From the NCBI RefSeq assembly GCF_005222695.1, contig NZ_STGG01000057.1, forward strand, positions 186,001 through 250,000: 64,000 nucleotides of DNA, given 5' to 3'. A program made the position numbers and the translations under genes. Within the stretch, counting starts at the first letter, position 1, and each line of letters starts with the position of its first letter. This stretch comes from Massilia sp. HP4. GTDB taxonomy: Bacteria > Pseudomonadota > Gammaproteobacteria > Burkholderiales > Burkholderiaceae_D. Below are positions 36,071-46,220 of this stretch, in pieces. Below the pieces are notes generated by a model. That model did not search any database, was not told the DNA's origin, and saw only the letters and a program-made list of their open reading frames with translations.

Positions 36071-37150
36071 CTATTTTTTCGACGCGGCTTGCGCGGCCGT
36101 GATTTCGGTCTCGCCACCAGCGCGCAGCAGCCGTACCGGCAATACCAGGGGCAAGGCCTTGCTGAAGGCATCGGCCCGGCGCAAGTCGAAGCTGCCGTTG
36201 ACGCGCAGCGCGGCCACCGCCGGGTCCTTGATCACCAGGCGCGTCGCGCCGTAGCGCTCGAACTCCGCCACCGCCTGGGCCAGCGGCGTGTTATCGAAAT
36301 TCACCCGCCCTTCGCGCCATAGCATGGCGCCGCGCGTGGGCCTGGTCTCTACCGCCTCCAGTTGGCCGGCCGCTCCGGTCTGGACGTACTGGCCAGCGCC
36401 CAGCAGCACCGGCGCGCCGGATGAGCGCCCTCCTTCCAGCATGCTGACCCGTACGCGGCCGGACTCCACCTGGACCCCGACACTGTCCTGGCCCAGGCCG
36501 GCGCGCGTATTGCGTACCGAAAAACGCGTGCCCACCACCGTGACGCGCACCTGTCCGGTCAGCACGTCGAAGGGTTGCGCGGCATCGGCCTTGACCGTGA
36601 ACATGGCCTGCCCTTGCGGCAAGCGGACCTCGCGCCGGTCGCGGTACAGGGCTACTTCCACACGGGTCACGGTATCGAGCTTGAGCACGCTGCCCTCGGG
36701 CAGGGTGACGTCCATCGTCTGGCCGCGCGCGGTGGCATAGACCTCGCTGAACAGCGGCTGCGCCTGCCAATGCCGCCAACCCAGCCATCCCGCGCCGAGT
36801 ACGCCGACCGCCAGCACCGCGGTCGCCATCGGACGGGCTAGGTCGAGCCAGGCCTGCAGCCCCCATTGCAGCCAGCCGCGCCGTGCCGGCTTGCGCGACG
36901 CCGGCACGGACGAGGCTCGCAGCTGCGCGACGGCGGCGGCGGGCAGTTCATCCAAGCCATACCAGACGTCGTCGATCCGGGCGTAGGCCACCTGCCGCCT
37001 GGCGTCGGCCGCCAGCCATGCCTGGAACGCGGCTTCCTCGTCGCTGCCCAAGCCGTCCTGGCGGCGCACCTGCCAGCCGGCAGCCGCCGCGTACAGTGCC
37101 TCGTCCGGTTCGGGGTCGGGCGCCGGCGGTATTGAATAGGATCGTTTCAT
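36071..37150 (-). CDS. FecR-family anti-sigma factor/sensor
   Basis: 359 residues. The N-terminal DUF4880 region (AAAGWQVRRQDGLGSDEEAAFQAWL) lies in the cytoplasm, one TM segment (about 112-130) crosses the inner membrane, and the periplasmic FecR domain has ARGQTMDVTLPEGSVLKLDT and VTVVGTRFSVRN. The C-terminal NTPLAQAVAEFERYG segment, STN-like, contacts the receptor signalling domain. It lies between the ECF sigma and receptor genes in the canonical order. Confidence 0.92.
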   Translation of the reverse strand: MKRSYSIPPAPDPEPDEALYAAAAGWQVRRQDGLGSDEEAAFQAWLAADARRQVAYARIDDVWYGLDELPAAAVAQLRASSVPASRKPARRGWLQWGLQAWLDLARPMATAVLAVGVLGAGWLGWRHWQAQPLFSEVYATARGQTMDVTLPEGSVLKLDTVTRVEVALYRDRREVRLPQGQAMFTVKADAAQPFDVLTGQVRVTVVGTRFSVRNTRAGLGQDSVGVQVESGRVRVSMLEGGRSSGAPVLLGAGQYVQTGAAGQLEAVETRPTRGAMLWREGRVNFDNTPLAQAVAEFERYGATRLVIKDPAVAALRVNGSFDLRRADAFSKALPLVLPVRLLRAGGETEITAAQAASKK

Positions 37151-37222
37151 GGGTGGAGGCCTCTCATGACTGGAGACGCACGAGATGGCGCGGGCATGAG
37201 GTCGAAGATTGCAAGACCATGG

Positions 37223-37753
37223 TTATTGTTCTTGTTTCCCTGGCCGCGGTGCGCCATTCAACGCATCTTCGCACGCCTTGCACGCCAGCACGGCGCGAAT
37301 GATGTGCTGCGCCACCATATTCTTCGATATTCCCATGCGGTCGGCGACTTCCTGGTGCGACAGGCCCTCGAACCGGTTCAGCACGAACGCCTCGCGGCAG
37401 CGTGGCGGCAAGGCCTCGATCGTCGCGACGATGGCCCGTGCATGCTGTTCATGGGCATACAGCGACTCCGGCTCCAGGTGCGATGGCGCCGCCGGTTGCG
37501 CGTCGTCGGACAGCCCGTCGATATCGTCATGCTCGCGCACGGCCTGCCGCCGGTGGCGGTCGATGATCAGGCGGCGCGCCGTCTGGTACAGCAGCGCCCG
37601 CGGCTCCGGCATCGCCTGCCCCGAATTGCGCACGGCCAGCACGCGCGCGTAACTCTCCTGCACGACATCCGCCGCAGCATGGGGATCCCGGACCATGCGT
37701 GCGCAAAAATTCAGCAGTTCACGGTAGTAGCGCTCGAGCACGGTGTAAGCCAA
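37223..37753 (-). CDS. ECF sigma factor, FecI-like
   Basis: 176 residues with sigma regions 2 (ELLNFCARMVRDPHAAADVVQESYARVL) and 4 (LPPRCREAFVLNRFEGLSHQEVADRMGISKNMVAQHIIRA). The start is uncertain: TTG at 37753 is assumed and GTG at 37741 is also possible. Neither has a clear ribosome site. A Fur box at 37761-37779 lies right before it, so iron should repress the whole signalling unit. It is released by FecR on siderophore binding and would then drive the receptor gene. Confidence 0.88.
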   Translation of the reverse strand: MAYTVLERYYRELLNFCARMVRDPHAAADVVQESYARVLAVRNSGQAMPEPRALLYQTARRLIIDRHRRQAVREHDDIDGLSDDAQPAAPSHLEPESLYAHEQHARAIVATIEALPPRCREAFVLNRFEGLSHQEVADRMGISKNMVAQHIIRAVLACKACEDALNGAPRPGKQEQ

Positions 37754-37760
37754 GATTAGT

Positions 37761-37779
37761 GAGAATGAGAAACATTCTC
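37761..37779 (-). promoter_or_regulatory. Fur box of the FecI-like gene
   Basis: GAGAATGAGAAACATTCTC has perfect 7-bp inverted arms (GAGAATG/CATTCTC) and matches 15 of 19 bases of GATAATGATAATCATTATC. It lies 8 bp upstream of the sigma-factor start, where bound Fur would block transcription. Confidence 0.8.
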
Positions 37780-37808
37780 ATTATGCAGAAACTGCTTCGT
37801 GCTGTCGA

Positions 37809-37840
37809 TAAAATAAAAACCGGGGCACGCAGCCCCGGTT
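37809..37840 (-). terminator. Intrinsic terminator of the ter-type cluster
   Basis: AACCGGGGC (37818-37826) and GCCCCGGTT (37832-37840) pair perfectly. On the minus strand the stem is followed by TTTTTATTTTATC. It ends the TerD-AIM24-TerD series and insulates it from the Fur-controlled gene. Confidence 0.88.
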
Positions 37841-37864
37841 CGATCGCTACGACCACGCTGCCGA

Positions 37865-38449
37865 TTACAGGTGCACGGTAATCTGCGGCATCAAATCATC
37901 GAACGTACGGCCATTGCCGTTCTCTCCGATCGCATGCATCTTCCACTCGCCGCCATGGCGGTACAGCTTGGCCATGATCTGGGCCGAGTGCGAACCCGTC
38001 ACCGACAGGTTGAAGCGCGCCACCTCTTGCCCGTTGGCGGTATTGATCAGGCGGCAGTAGGCGTTCTCGACGGTCGAAAAGTTCTGGCCGGTGAAGCTGT
38101 TCACCGTGAACACCAGCGCCTTGACGTTGGCCGGCACGGCGCTCAGGTCGACGACGATCTGCTCGTCGTCGCCGTCGCCGGCGCCGGTGCGGTTGTCGCC
38201 GGTGTGGGTGATGCTGCCGTCACGGCTCTTGAGCTGGCGGAACCAGACCACGTCCATCGGGCGGTTCGACTCGTCGAACATCACCACCGAGGCGTCCAGG
38301 TCGACGGCTTCGGACTTGCCGCCGCCGAAGCCGAAGAAGCCCTTCGACTTGATCGCGTCCCAGCCGAGACCCATGGTCACGCGGGAGAGGCCGCCACCGG
38401 CTTCCTTGTCCAGGGATATCTTCTGACCCTTTTGCAGATTGACTGACAT
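37865..38449 (-). CDS. TerD-family stress protein (second copy)
   Basis: 194 residues of the TerD/TerE/TerZ beta-sandwich family. The N-terminal MSVNLQKGQKISLDKE is the family signature. Ca-binding acidic sites appear as DLDASVVMFDESN and GDNRTGAGDGDDEQI. Compared with the other TerD gene here it has an insertion (FFGFGGGKSEAV) after GWDAIKSK. It is last in the cluster, 12 bp after the AIM24 gene. TerD proteins bind calcium and are linked to tellurite, oxidative and phage stress. The biochemical role is unresolved. Confidence 0.93.
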   Translation of the reverse strand: MSVNLQKGQKISLDKEAGGGLSRVTMGLGWDAIKSKGFFGFGGGKSEAVDLDASVVMFDESNRPMDVVWFRQLKSRDGSITHTGDNRTGAGDGDDEQIVVDLSAVPANVKALVFTVNSFTGQNFSTVENAYCRLINTANGQEVARFNLSVTGSHSAQIMAKLYRHGGEWKMHAIGENGNGRTFDDLMPQITVHL

Positions 38450-38461
38450 ATTTATTGCTCC

Positions 38462-39157
38462 TTATTTTGCGGGCGCCTGCATCCAGGCCTTGAATGCGAT
38501 GCGATTACGCGAACAGACATAGACCTTGCCGCGGCCCGAGAAGCGCAGCACCATGCCCTCGCCACTGGTCTGGCTGTTGATCAGGTTACCCAGGAAGCCA
38601 CCGCTGGTGCCGGTCGTGATCGAGATTTCGTAGCGCAGGGTGCTGTCCCAGCACACCACGTGCGAGTTGTCGATGATCGCGTCCTTGCCCGGCTCGACGT
38701 CGAGCGCCGACATGGAACCGAAGCCCGACACCACCACCTGGCCCTGGCCGCTCGTCTCGGTGACGAAGAAGCCGCCACTATTGGCGAACAGCGCGTTGCC
38801 CAGGCTCTGCGTGCGCACCCGCAGGTCGACGCCGGAACTGGCGGCAACAAAAGCGCCATCGCTGATGATGTAGTTGTTCGGGCCGACATCGACCACCTGC
38901 ATCGCGCCCGGCAGGGTCGGCGACAGCAGGCAGTCGCCCTCGCCGCGGGTCGCTTCGATATGCTGCTGGAAGAACGACTCGCCGTTGGCGAAGGTGCGCA
39001 TCAGCGCGCTACCGAGTCCGCCCTTCATCTTGCCCTTGAGGTCGAGGGTCGATTCCATCATCACCATCGCGTCGGATTCGCAATAGATGGTCTCGCCCTG
39101 CTTCAGGGACACATGCAGGAAGGGATCGACGTCCCCGGTCACGGTAAATACTGGCAT
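38462..39157 (-). CDS. AIM24/TIGR00266-family protein
   Basis: 231 residues of the AIM24 (TIGR00266) double-beta-barrel family. Diagnostic stretches are the N-terminal FLHVSLKQGETIYCESDAM, SFFQQHIEATRGEGDCLLSP and GFGSMSALDVEPGKDAIIDN. The start at 39157 follows AGGAAG with five-base spacing. AIM24 proteins recur beside TerD genes in many bacteria. Their molecular role is unknown; membrane association is suspected. A short palindromic element precedes it at 39175-39199. Confidence 0.9.
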   Translation of the reverse strand: MPVFTVTGDVDPFLHVSLKQGETIYCESDAMVMMESTLDLKGKMKGGLGSALMRTFANGESFFQQHIEATRGEGDCLLSPTLPGAMQVVDVGPNNYIISDGAFVAASSGVDLRVRTQSLGNALFANSGGFFVTETSGQGQVVVSGFGSMSALDVEPGKDAIIDNSHVVCWDSTLRYEISITTGTSGGFLGNLINSQTSGEGMVLRFSGRGKVYVCSRNRIAFKAWMQAPAK

Positions 39158-39174
39158 TTGGCTTCCTTTCAAGA

Positions 39175-39199
39175 GGCGGTCCCCATGGACCGCCCCTAC
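39175..39199 (-). repeat. Single REP-like palindrome with GTAGGG head
   Basis: Read on the minus strand GTAGGG is followed by the 20-bp imperfect palindrome GGCGGTCCATGGGGACCGCC (8-bp arms GGCGGTCC/GGACCGCC, four-base loop). It lies in the 68-bp gap between two ter-type genes. The head resembles that of the repeat pair at 17189-17300, but the stem sequence differs. Confidence 0.5.
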
Positions 39200-39225
39200 A
39201 TTACCTCAAACCGTTGCGACTACCG

Positions 39226-39801
39226 TCAAACATTGACGCCGTAGTTGCGGGCGAGTGGCCCCAGGCCGCCATTGAAGCCCTGGCCGATCGCGCGGAACTT
39301 CCAGTCGGCGCCGTTGCGGTAGATCTCGCCGAAGATCATCGCCGCTTCGGTCGAGCTGTCTTCGGACAGGTCGTAGCGCGCCACTTCCTGGTTGTTGGCG
39401 TTGTTGACGCAGCGGATGAAGGCCTTGCCGACCATGCCGAAGTTCTGGCGGCGGGTCTCGGCGTCGTGGATGGTCACGCCCAGCACGACCTTGTCGATGT
39501 CGGCCGGGACCTTGGTCAGGTCGATGTTGACGAACTCGTCGTCGCCGTCGCCGGCGCCGGTGGTGTTGTCACCCGAGTGGACCACCGAACCGTCGGCCGA
39601 CTTCAGGTTGTTGTAGAAGATGAAGTCGGCGTCCGAACGCACCTTGCCCGAGGTATTGAGCAGGAATACCGCGCCGTCGAGGTCGAAGGCTGCGCCATCG
39701 GTAGCACGAATATCCCAGCCGAGGGCGACTTTCAGCGACGTCAGGCCCGGAGCTTCTTTCGACAGGTTGACGTTGCCGCCTTTTTGCAGACTGATTGCCA
39801 T
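39226..39801 (-). CDS. terD: TerD-family stress protein (first copy)
   Basis: 191 residues, close to E. coli-type TerD/TerE. MAISLQKGGNVNLSKEAPGL is the standard opening. DLDGAVFLLN and HSGDNTTGAGDGDDEFV carry the calcium-binding acids, and the C-terminus EIYRNGADWKFRAIGQGF is conserved. The ATG follows AGGAGAGT. It lies 80 bp after the TerC/DUF475 gene and upstream of the AIM24 gene, all on the minus strand. Confidence 0.94.
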   Translation of the reverse strand: MAISLQKGGNVNLSKEAPGLTSLKVALGWDIRATDGAAFDLDGAVFLLNTSGKVRSDADFIFYNNLKSADGSVVHSGDNTTGAGDGDDEFVNIDLTKVPADIDKVVLGVTIHDAETRRQNFGMVGKAFIRCVNNANNQEVARYDLSEDSSTEAAMIFGEIYRNGADWKFRAIGQGFNGGLGPLARNYGVNV

Positions 39802-39884
39802 GATGAGACTCTCCTAGTAAATGAACACCGGTTGCAAACGCAGCGAGCTGGTGTTCAGCCGCTCGCCGCGGATTCTGTACTGCC

Positions 39885-40934
39885 TTAGACGCCGCTTTCC
39901 AGCGCAGCGTGTTTTTTCTTGTACTGCAGCGAACTCCACAGTGAAGCCAGGATGAAGGCCACGCCGACGCCGCCAGTGATCAGCTCTGGCACATGCCACT
40001 TCATGCTCGCCAGCATGATCACTGCCAGGATGCCGATCGCGTAGTGCGCGCCATGCTCCAGGTAGACGTATTCGTCCAGCGTGCCCTTGCGGACCAGGAA
40101 CACGGTCATCGAACGCACGAACATCGCGCCGATCGCCAGGCCCAGCATGATGATCACGACGTCGCTGGTGATCGCGAAGGCGCCGATCACGCCGTCGAAC
40201 GAGAACGAGGCATCGAGCACTTCGAGGTACAGGAAACCGCCGATACCGCCCTTCTTGACTGCGTCGCCGACGGCGCCGGCTTCGGATTCGCTTTTCTCCA
40301 GCATGCTGCTGAGCATATCGACACCCACATAGACCAGGATGCCCCACATACCGGCGATCAGTACGACCATCTTCTGCGCTTCGTCAACATAGGTCATGCT
40401 GAACAGCAGTGCGGCGATCGCGATCATGACAGCGATGGACGACACCTTGCCCAGCGCGCCGATCTTGGCTTCGAAGTTGCCCAGCCAGTGGGTTTCCTTC
40501 TCGTCGTCGAGCATGAAGTTCAGGAACACCAGCAGCAGGAACATGCCGCCGAAGGCCGCCACTTCGGCGTGATGGTTGGTCAGGTGGGTCGAGAACGCTT
40601 TCGGATCGGTCAGCGCCAGGTTCCACACTTCCATGGCGCCCAGGTCCGCGGCCACGGCCACGATCACCAATGGGAACACCAGGCGCATGCCGAACACGGC
40701 GATGATGATGCCGATCCCCAGGAACAGCTTGATCCAGAACTCGTCCCAGTTCTTGAGCACCGAGGCGTTGACCACGGCATTGTCGAACGACAGCGAGACT
40801 TCCATCACGGCCAGGATAGTGGCCACGCCCAGCGCGGTAACCAGGCCGGACATGCCGTCGTGCTCATAACCCCACCAGGCAGCGAGCGCCAGGCAGACTG
40901 CGGTCACGATGAATGACCATGTAAAGTATTTCAT
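39885..40934 (-). CDS. TerC-like DUF475 integral membrane protein
   Basis: 349 residues with about nine membrane helices. Acidic residues inside the membrane occur in EVSLSFDNAVVNA and DASFSFDGVIGAFAIT, the TerC-superfamily signature thought to bind metal ions. TerC relatives include Alx and other manganese or metal exporters. The start at 40934 is taken because MKYFTWSFIVTAV opens the first helix and AGAGA precedes it. A longer frame reaches into the divergent promoter region. It is the promoter-proximal gene of the ter-type cluster. Confidence 0.9.
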   Translation of the reverse strand: MKYFTWSFIVTAVCLALAAWWGYEHDGMSGLVTALGVATILAVMEVSLSFDNAVVNASVLKNWDEFWIKLFLGIGIIIAVFGMRLVFPLVIVAVAADLGAMEVWNLALTDPKAFSTHLTNHHAEVAAFGGMFLLLVFLNFMLDDEKETHWLGNFEAKIGALGKVSSIAVMIAIAALLFSMTYVDEAQKMVVLIAGMWGILVYVGVDMLSSMLEKSESEAGAVGDAVKKGGIGGFLYLEVLDASFSFDGVIGAFAITSDVVIIMLGLAIGAMFVRSMTVFLVRKGTLDEYVYLEHGAHYAIGILAVIMLASMKWHVPELITGGVGVAFILASLWSSLQYKKKHAALESGV

Positions 40935-41050
40935 GCGTTTTCTCTCTTGTAGGTTGTGCGCCAACGGAATCGGCGGATTGCATTGTAAAACCTTGGCTCT
41001 TATTGAAAAAGCGAAGATAATCGAAATATTACTTCCGAAAAACAGAAGAC

Positions 41051-41959
41051 ATGAACCACGCGCCACCCAATTTTCGCCACCTATATTACTTCTGGGTGGT
41101 CGCCAAGGAAGGCAGCATCACGCGCGCCGCCGAACGCCTTGGCCTGGCGATCCAGACTGTCAGTACACAGCTTACCCTGCTCGAGCAGGCTTTCGGCAAG
41201 GCATTATTCACCCAGCAGGGCCGGCGCCTGGCCCTGACCGAGGCCGGCCGCCTGGCGCTGTCGTATGCCGACCAGATCTTCTTGCTCGGAGAGCAGATGC
41301 AGGAAGCGCTGGACGCCTCGGACAGCGCCCGCATCCGGCTCGCGGTGGGCATCTCGGACTCGCTGCCCAAGTTCACCGCCTACCGCCTGCTCGAGGTGAC
41401 CACCCAGCTCGCCATTCCCGTGCGCCTGGTGTGCCATGAAGACGAATACGAAGCCCTGCTGGGCGACCTGGCCCTGCACAAGCTCGACGTGGTGCTGACC
41501 GACCGCGCGGTGCCGACCGGGACCACCCTGCGCGTGTTCAGCCACTTGCTGTCCGAGAACGAGATGTACGTGGTCGGCGCCCCGTCCCTGGCCAAGACCT
41601 ACCGCAAGGATTTCCCGGCCTCGCTGCACGGCGCCCCCATTTTGCTCCCGACCCGCAACAATGCCCTGCGCGGCAAGATCGACGACTGGTTTGAACGCCA
41701 CGCGATCCGGCCCGACGTGGTGGGCGAGTTCGAGGACAACGCCCTGCTCAATACGTTCGGGCGGCGCGGCCTGGGCCTGTTCTTCACCCCGGCGGCGCCG
41801 GCCGCCGATATCAAGGTCCAGCTCGGCGCCGAACTGGTGGGCCGGGTGCCCGAGGTGCGCGAGCACTTCTATGCGATTTCCAACGAACGCAAGATCAAGC
41901 ATCCGGCGGTCGAGGCGATCCTGGCCGCGGTGCACAAAGAGTCGCTGGCCGAGGGGTAA
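41051..41959 (+). CDS. nhaR: LysR-type activator, NhaR-like
   Basis: 302 residues. FRHLYYFWVVAKEGSITRAAERLGLAIQTVSTQLTLLE is the NhaR-type helix-turn-helix. The effector domain follows with LAVGISDSLPKFTAYRLLE and VVLTDRAVPTGT, both typical of NhaR. NhaR activates sodium/proton antiporter genes in response to Na+ in enterics. No antiporter is adjacent here. Instead the gene is divergent from the TerC/DUF475-TerD cluster across 116 bp, which makes that cluster its most likely target. Confidence 0.85.
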   Translation: MNHAPPNFRHLYYFWVVAKEGSITRAAERLGLAIQTVSTQLTLLEQAFGKALFTQQGRRLALTEAGRLALSYADQIFLLGEQMQEALDASDSARIRLAVGISDSLPKFTAYRLLEVTTQLAIPVRLVCHEDEYEALLGDLALHKLDVVLTDRAVPTGTTLRVFSHLLSENEMYVVGAPSLAKTYRKDFPASLHGAPILLPTRNNALRGKIDDWFERHAIRPDVVGEFEDNALLNTFGRRGLGLFFTPAAPAADIKVQLGAELVGRVPEVREHFYAISNERKIKHPAVEAILAAVHKESLAEG

Positions 41960-42017
41960 AGACGTGTTGGGCTGTACAATGCCCCTTGGCTTTGCCTTTT
42001 GTTAATACAAAACTGGT

Positions 42018-43370
42018 ATGGAAAACATTTTATTCGTCGTTCTCGCCTTCTTCCTGGTGGCGCTGAACGGCTTCTTCGTGGCGGCCGAATTCAGCATCGT
42101 CACGTTGCGCAAGACCCGCGTGCGCGCGATCGCCAAGACCACCGGCCTGCGCGGACGCATCCTGGCCAAGGTCCACGGCCAGCTCGACGCCTACCTGTCG
42201 GCCTGCCAGCTGGGCATCACCCTGGCCTCGCTGGGCCTGGGCTGGGTCGGTGAACCGGCCTTCGCCAGCCTGCTCGAGCCGGTGTTCGCCTTCGCCGGCG
42301 TGACGTCGGAAGAACTGATCCACGGCGTGTCCTTCGTGGTGGCATTCTCGGTAATCTCCTTCCTGCACATCGTGGTCGGCGAGCTGGCGCCCAAGTCGCT
42401 GGCGATCCGGCTGCCGGAATCGGTGGCCCTGTGGTGCGCCATGCCGCTGTACGGTTTCTATTGGGCGATGTATCCGGCGATCTATGTTCTGAATGCCAGC
42501 GCAAATGGCGTGTTGCGCATGGCCGGCCTGGCCGGGGCCGGCGGTCACGACACCCATTACTCGCTCGACGAGCTCAAGCTCATCCTGCGCACCAATACCA
42601 ACACCACCACGCCGGGCGAACAGATCACCCAGGACGACCGCAATATCCTGGCCCATTCGCTCGACTTCAGCACGCTGCAGGTATCCGAGCTGATGCGGCC
42701 GATCAACGAGGTCAGCGCTCTGTACGCCAGCCGCACGCTCGAAGAGAACCTGGAAACCGTGCGCCGCAACCGTTTTTCGCGCTACCCGTATTTCGACGAG
42801 GAAGGCGAAGAGGTACTGGGCGTCATCCACCTGAAAGACCTGTACTTCGCCCTGCAGGCGGGCCGTCCGATCACCGAGCTGACGCAGTTCTTGCGGCCGG
42901 TCGAGTCGATCTCGGCGCGCACCCCGGCCCAGGACATCTTCCGGCGTTTCCGCGGCGGCGCGCCGCACTTCGCCCTGATCGGCGAGAAGGGCAAGCGCCC
43001 GGTCGGCTTCGTCACCCTGGACAACCTGCTGGGGGCGATGGTGGGCGAGATCCGCGACGAATTCCGGATGAACGAGAACGACTGGCTCAAGCAGGCCGAC
43101 GGCACCTGGATCGGCAAGGCCAGCCTGCCGATCTTCTCGCTCGAGCGCCTGCTGGGGATCGACATCGACAACGAGCAGATGGGGCTGGAAGACGTGGAGT
43201 CGGTCGGCGGCCTGCTGATGGAAAAGCTGGGCGACATTCCCAAGCAGGGCCAGCGCATCGGATTCCCCCACTTCGACGTGGTGGTCAAGAAGATGAACGG
43301 TCCGCGCATTTTGCTGGTCAAAGTCATACCGCAATTGACCCGCGCAAATGAGGGCAATGAGCACGACTGA
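42018..43370 (+). CDS. HlyC/CorC (CNNM) family CBS-domain transporter protein
   Basis: 450 residues. The DUF21/CNNM membrane domain (about 1-190: NGFFVAAEFSIVTLRKTRVRA, ACQLGITLASLGLGWVGEPA, HIVVGELAPKSLAI) is followed by a CBS pair (about 210-335) and the C-terminal CorC_HlyC domain (DGTWIGKASLPIFSLERLLG). Members affect Mg/Co homeostasis or haemolysis phenotypes. It is transcribed in the same direction as nhaR, 58 bp downstream of it. Confidence 0.92.
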   Translation: MENILFVVLAFFLVALNGFFVAAEFSIVTLRKTRVRAIAKTTGLRGRILAKVHGQLDAYLSACQLGITLASLGLGWVGEPAFASLLEPVFAFAGVTSEELIHGVSFVVAFSVISFLHIVVGELAPKSLAIRLPESVALWCAMPLYGFYWAMYPAIYVLNASANGVLRMAGLAGAGGHDTHYSLDELKLILRTNTNTTTPGEQITQDDRNILAHSLDFSTLQVSELMRPINEVSALYASRTLEENLETVRRNRFSRYPYFDEEGEEVLGVIHLKDLYFALQAGRPITELTQFLRPVESISARTPAQDIFRRFRGGAPHFALIGEKGKRPVGFVTLDNLLGAMVGEIRDEFRMNENDWLKQADGTWIGKASLPIFSLERLLGIDIDNEQMGLEDVESVGGLLMEKLGDIPKQGQRIGFPHFDVVVKKMNGPRILLVKVIPQLTRANEGNEHD

Positions 43371-43469
43371 GCCACAAATCACCCGGGTCGCATGACCATC
43401 TTGCTGACTTTGCAGACGAAAAATGTTATTTTCAATGCATGTCTGCCTGAAATTATTAGAAGGCATTAA

Positions 43470-44273
43470 ATGTCTGTCAAGACTCGTAACAACGTCCACG
43501 TCGCCGGCAATGGTGCCGCCACAATGGTATTTGCCCACGGTTTCGGCTGCGACCAGACCATGTGGCGCTTCCTCGCGCCCACCTACCATGACCGGTTCCG
43601 CACCATCACCTATGACCTGACCGGCTGCGGCGGCTCGGACCTCGCCGCCTATGACCGCGCCAGGTATTCGTCGCTGCACGGCCACGCCGACGACCTGCTC
43701 GAGATCGTCGACGAATGCGCCACCGGGCCCGTCATCGTGGTCGGCCATTCGGTCAGCGCCATGATCGGCATGCTGGCCACCATCGCCGCGCCGCAGCGCT
43801 TCGCGGCCCAGGCCATGATCGGCCCGTCGCCCTGCTATATCAACGATGGCGACTATGTCGGCGGCTTCAGCCGCGAAGACATCGGCGAGCTGCTCGACAC
43901 CATGGAAGCGAACTACCTGGGCTGGGCGCAGAGCCTGGCGCCGGCCATCATGGGCGCCCCGAACCGCCCCGACCTGCGCGAAGAACTCACCAACAGCTTC
44001 TGCCGCAACGACCCGGAGATCGCGCGCCACTTCGCCTGCGTCACCTTCCTGTCCGACCACCGGCCCGACGTGCCGAAGTCGACCGTGCCCTCGCTGGTCC
44101 TGCAGTGCAGCGACGACCTGATCGCGCCGCGCACGGTCGGCGAGTGGCTGCACCGGCACCTCGCAGGCAGCAGCCTGGCCGTGATCGACAACGTCGGCCA
44201 CTGCCCGCACATGAGCGCGCCGACCGCCAGTTCGCGCGCGATCGACGTCTTCCTTGCGCAGACACTGCGCTAG
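43470..44273 (+). CDS. rsbQ: RsbQ-like alpha/beta hydrolase
   Basis: 267 residues, same size and layout as B. subtilis RsbQ. The catalytic triad is visible: S94 in VVGHSVSAMIG, an Asp in CSDDLIAP (215/216) and H244 in NVGHCPHMSAP. These match the RsbQ positions 96, 219 and 247 closely. The N-terminal NNVHVAGNGAATMVFAHGFG is the family opening. In B. subtilis RsbQ is needed for the PAS domain of the phosphatase RsbP to sense energy stress. Here the next gene, six bases downstream, is a PAS-histidine kinase-receiver instead. An AGAAGG ribosome site precedes the ATG. Confidence 0.9.
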   Translation: MSVKTRNNVHVAGNGAATMVFAHGFGCDQTMWRFLAPTYHDRFRTITYDLTGCGGSDLAAYDRARYSSLHGHADDLLEIVDECATGPVIVVGHSVSAMIGMLATIAAPQRFAAQAMIGPSPCYINDGDYVGGFSREDIGELLDTMEANYLGWAQSLAPAIMGAPNRPDLREELTNSFCRNDPEIARHFACVTFLSDHRPDVPKSTVPSLVLQCSDDLIAPRTVGEWLHRHLAGSSLAVIDNVGHCPHMSAPTASSRAIDVFLAQTLR

Positions 44274-44279
44274 CCCGCG

Positions 44280-45833
<1,554 letters not shown>

Positions 45834-45859
45834 GCGCACGTCTACTTCGAGCACGACCC

Positions 45860-46219
45860 ATGACCATCTCGTTTTCTTCTTCCTCCCGGCTGGCGGCTGG
45901 CCTGCTGTGCCTGGCATGCCTGGCTTCTGCGGGCAGCGCCGCCGCCTGCGAGCGGCGCTATCCCGAGTCCAACAAGGACGACCGCACCCGCCACGTCGCC
46001 CTGTCGGCGCGCTGGCCGGACGCCCAGATCCTGCAGAACCTGCGGCTGCAGATCGACCGCGCCGAGGTCAAGCAGGCCGAGGGCAAGGACACGCTCAAGA
46101 CGGAGTACGGTTATTTCGGGCGCACCGTCACGATCACGCGCTCGGCCAAGGATGGGGTCGAGGTGCAGTTGCTGGAAAAAGGCAGGGACAAGCTGGTGTG
46201 GAAGCTGGGGAGTTGCTGA
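45860..46219 (+). CDS. Small exported protein of unknown function
   Basis: 119 residues from the ATG at 45860; an alternative ATG at 45830 overlaps the kinase stop (ATGA). The signal peptide MTISFSSSSRLAAGLLCLAC ends near SAAA, and the mature protein (CERRYPESNKDD onward) is a basic beta-rich domain of about 85 residues ending in Cys. No family is recognised. Two cysteines, near each end of the mature part, may form a disulfide. It is convergent with the AI-2E-type gene one base away. Confidence 0.6.
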   Translation: MTISFSSSSRLAAGLLCLACLASAGSAAACERRYPESNKDDRTRHVALSARWPDAQILQNLRLQIDRAEVKQAEGKDTLKTEYGYFGRTVTITRSAKDGVEVQLLEKGRDKLVWKLGSC

Positions 46220-46220
46220 G

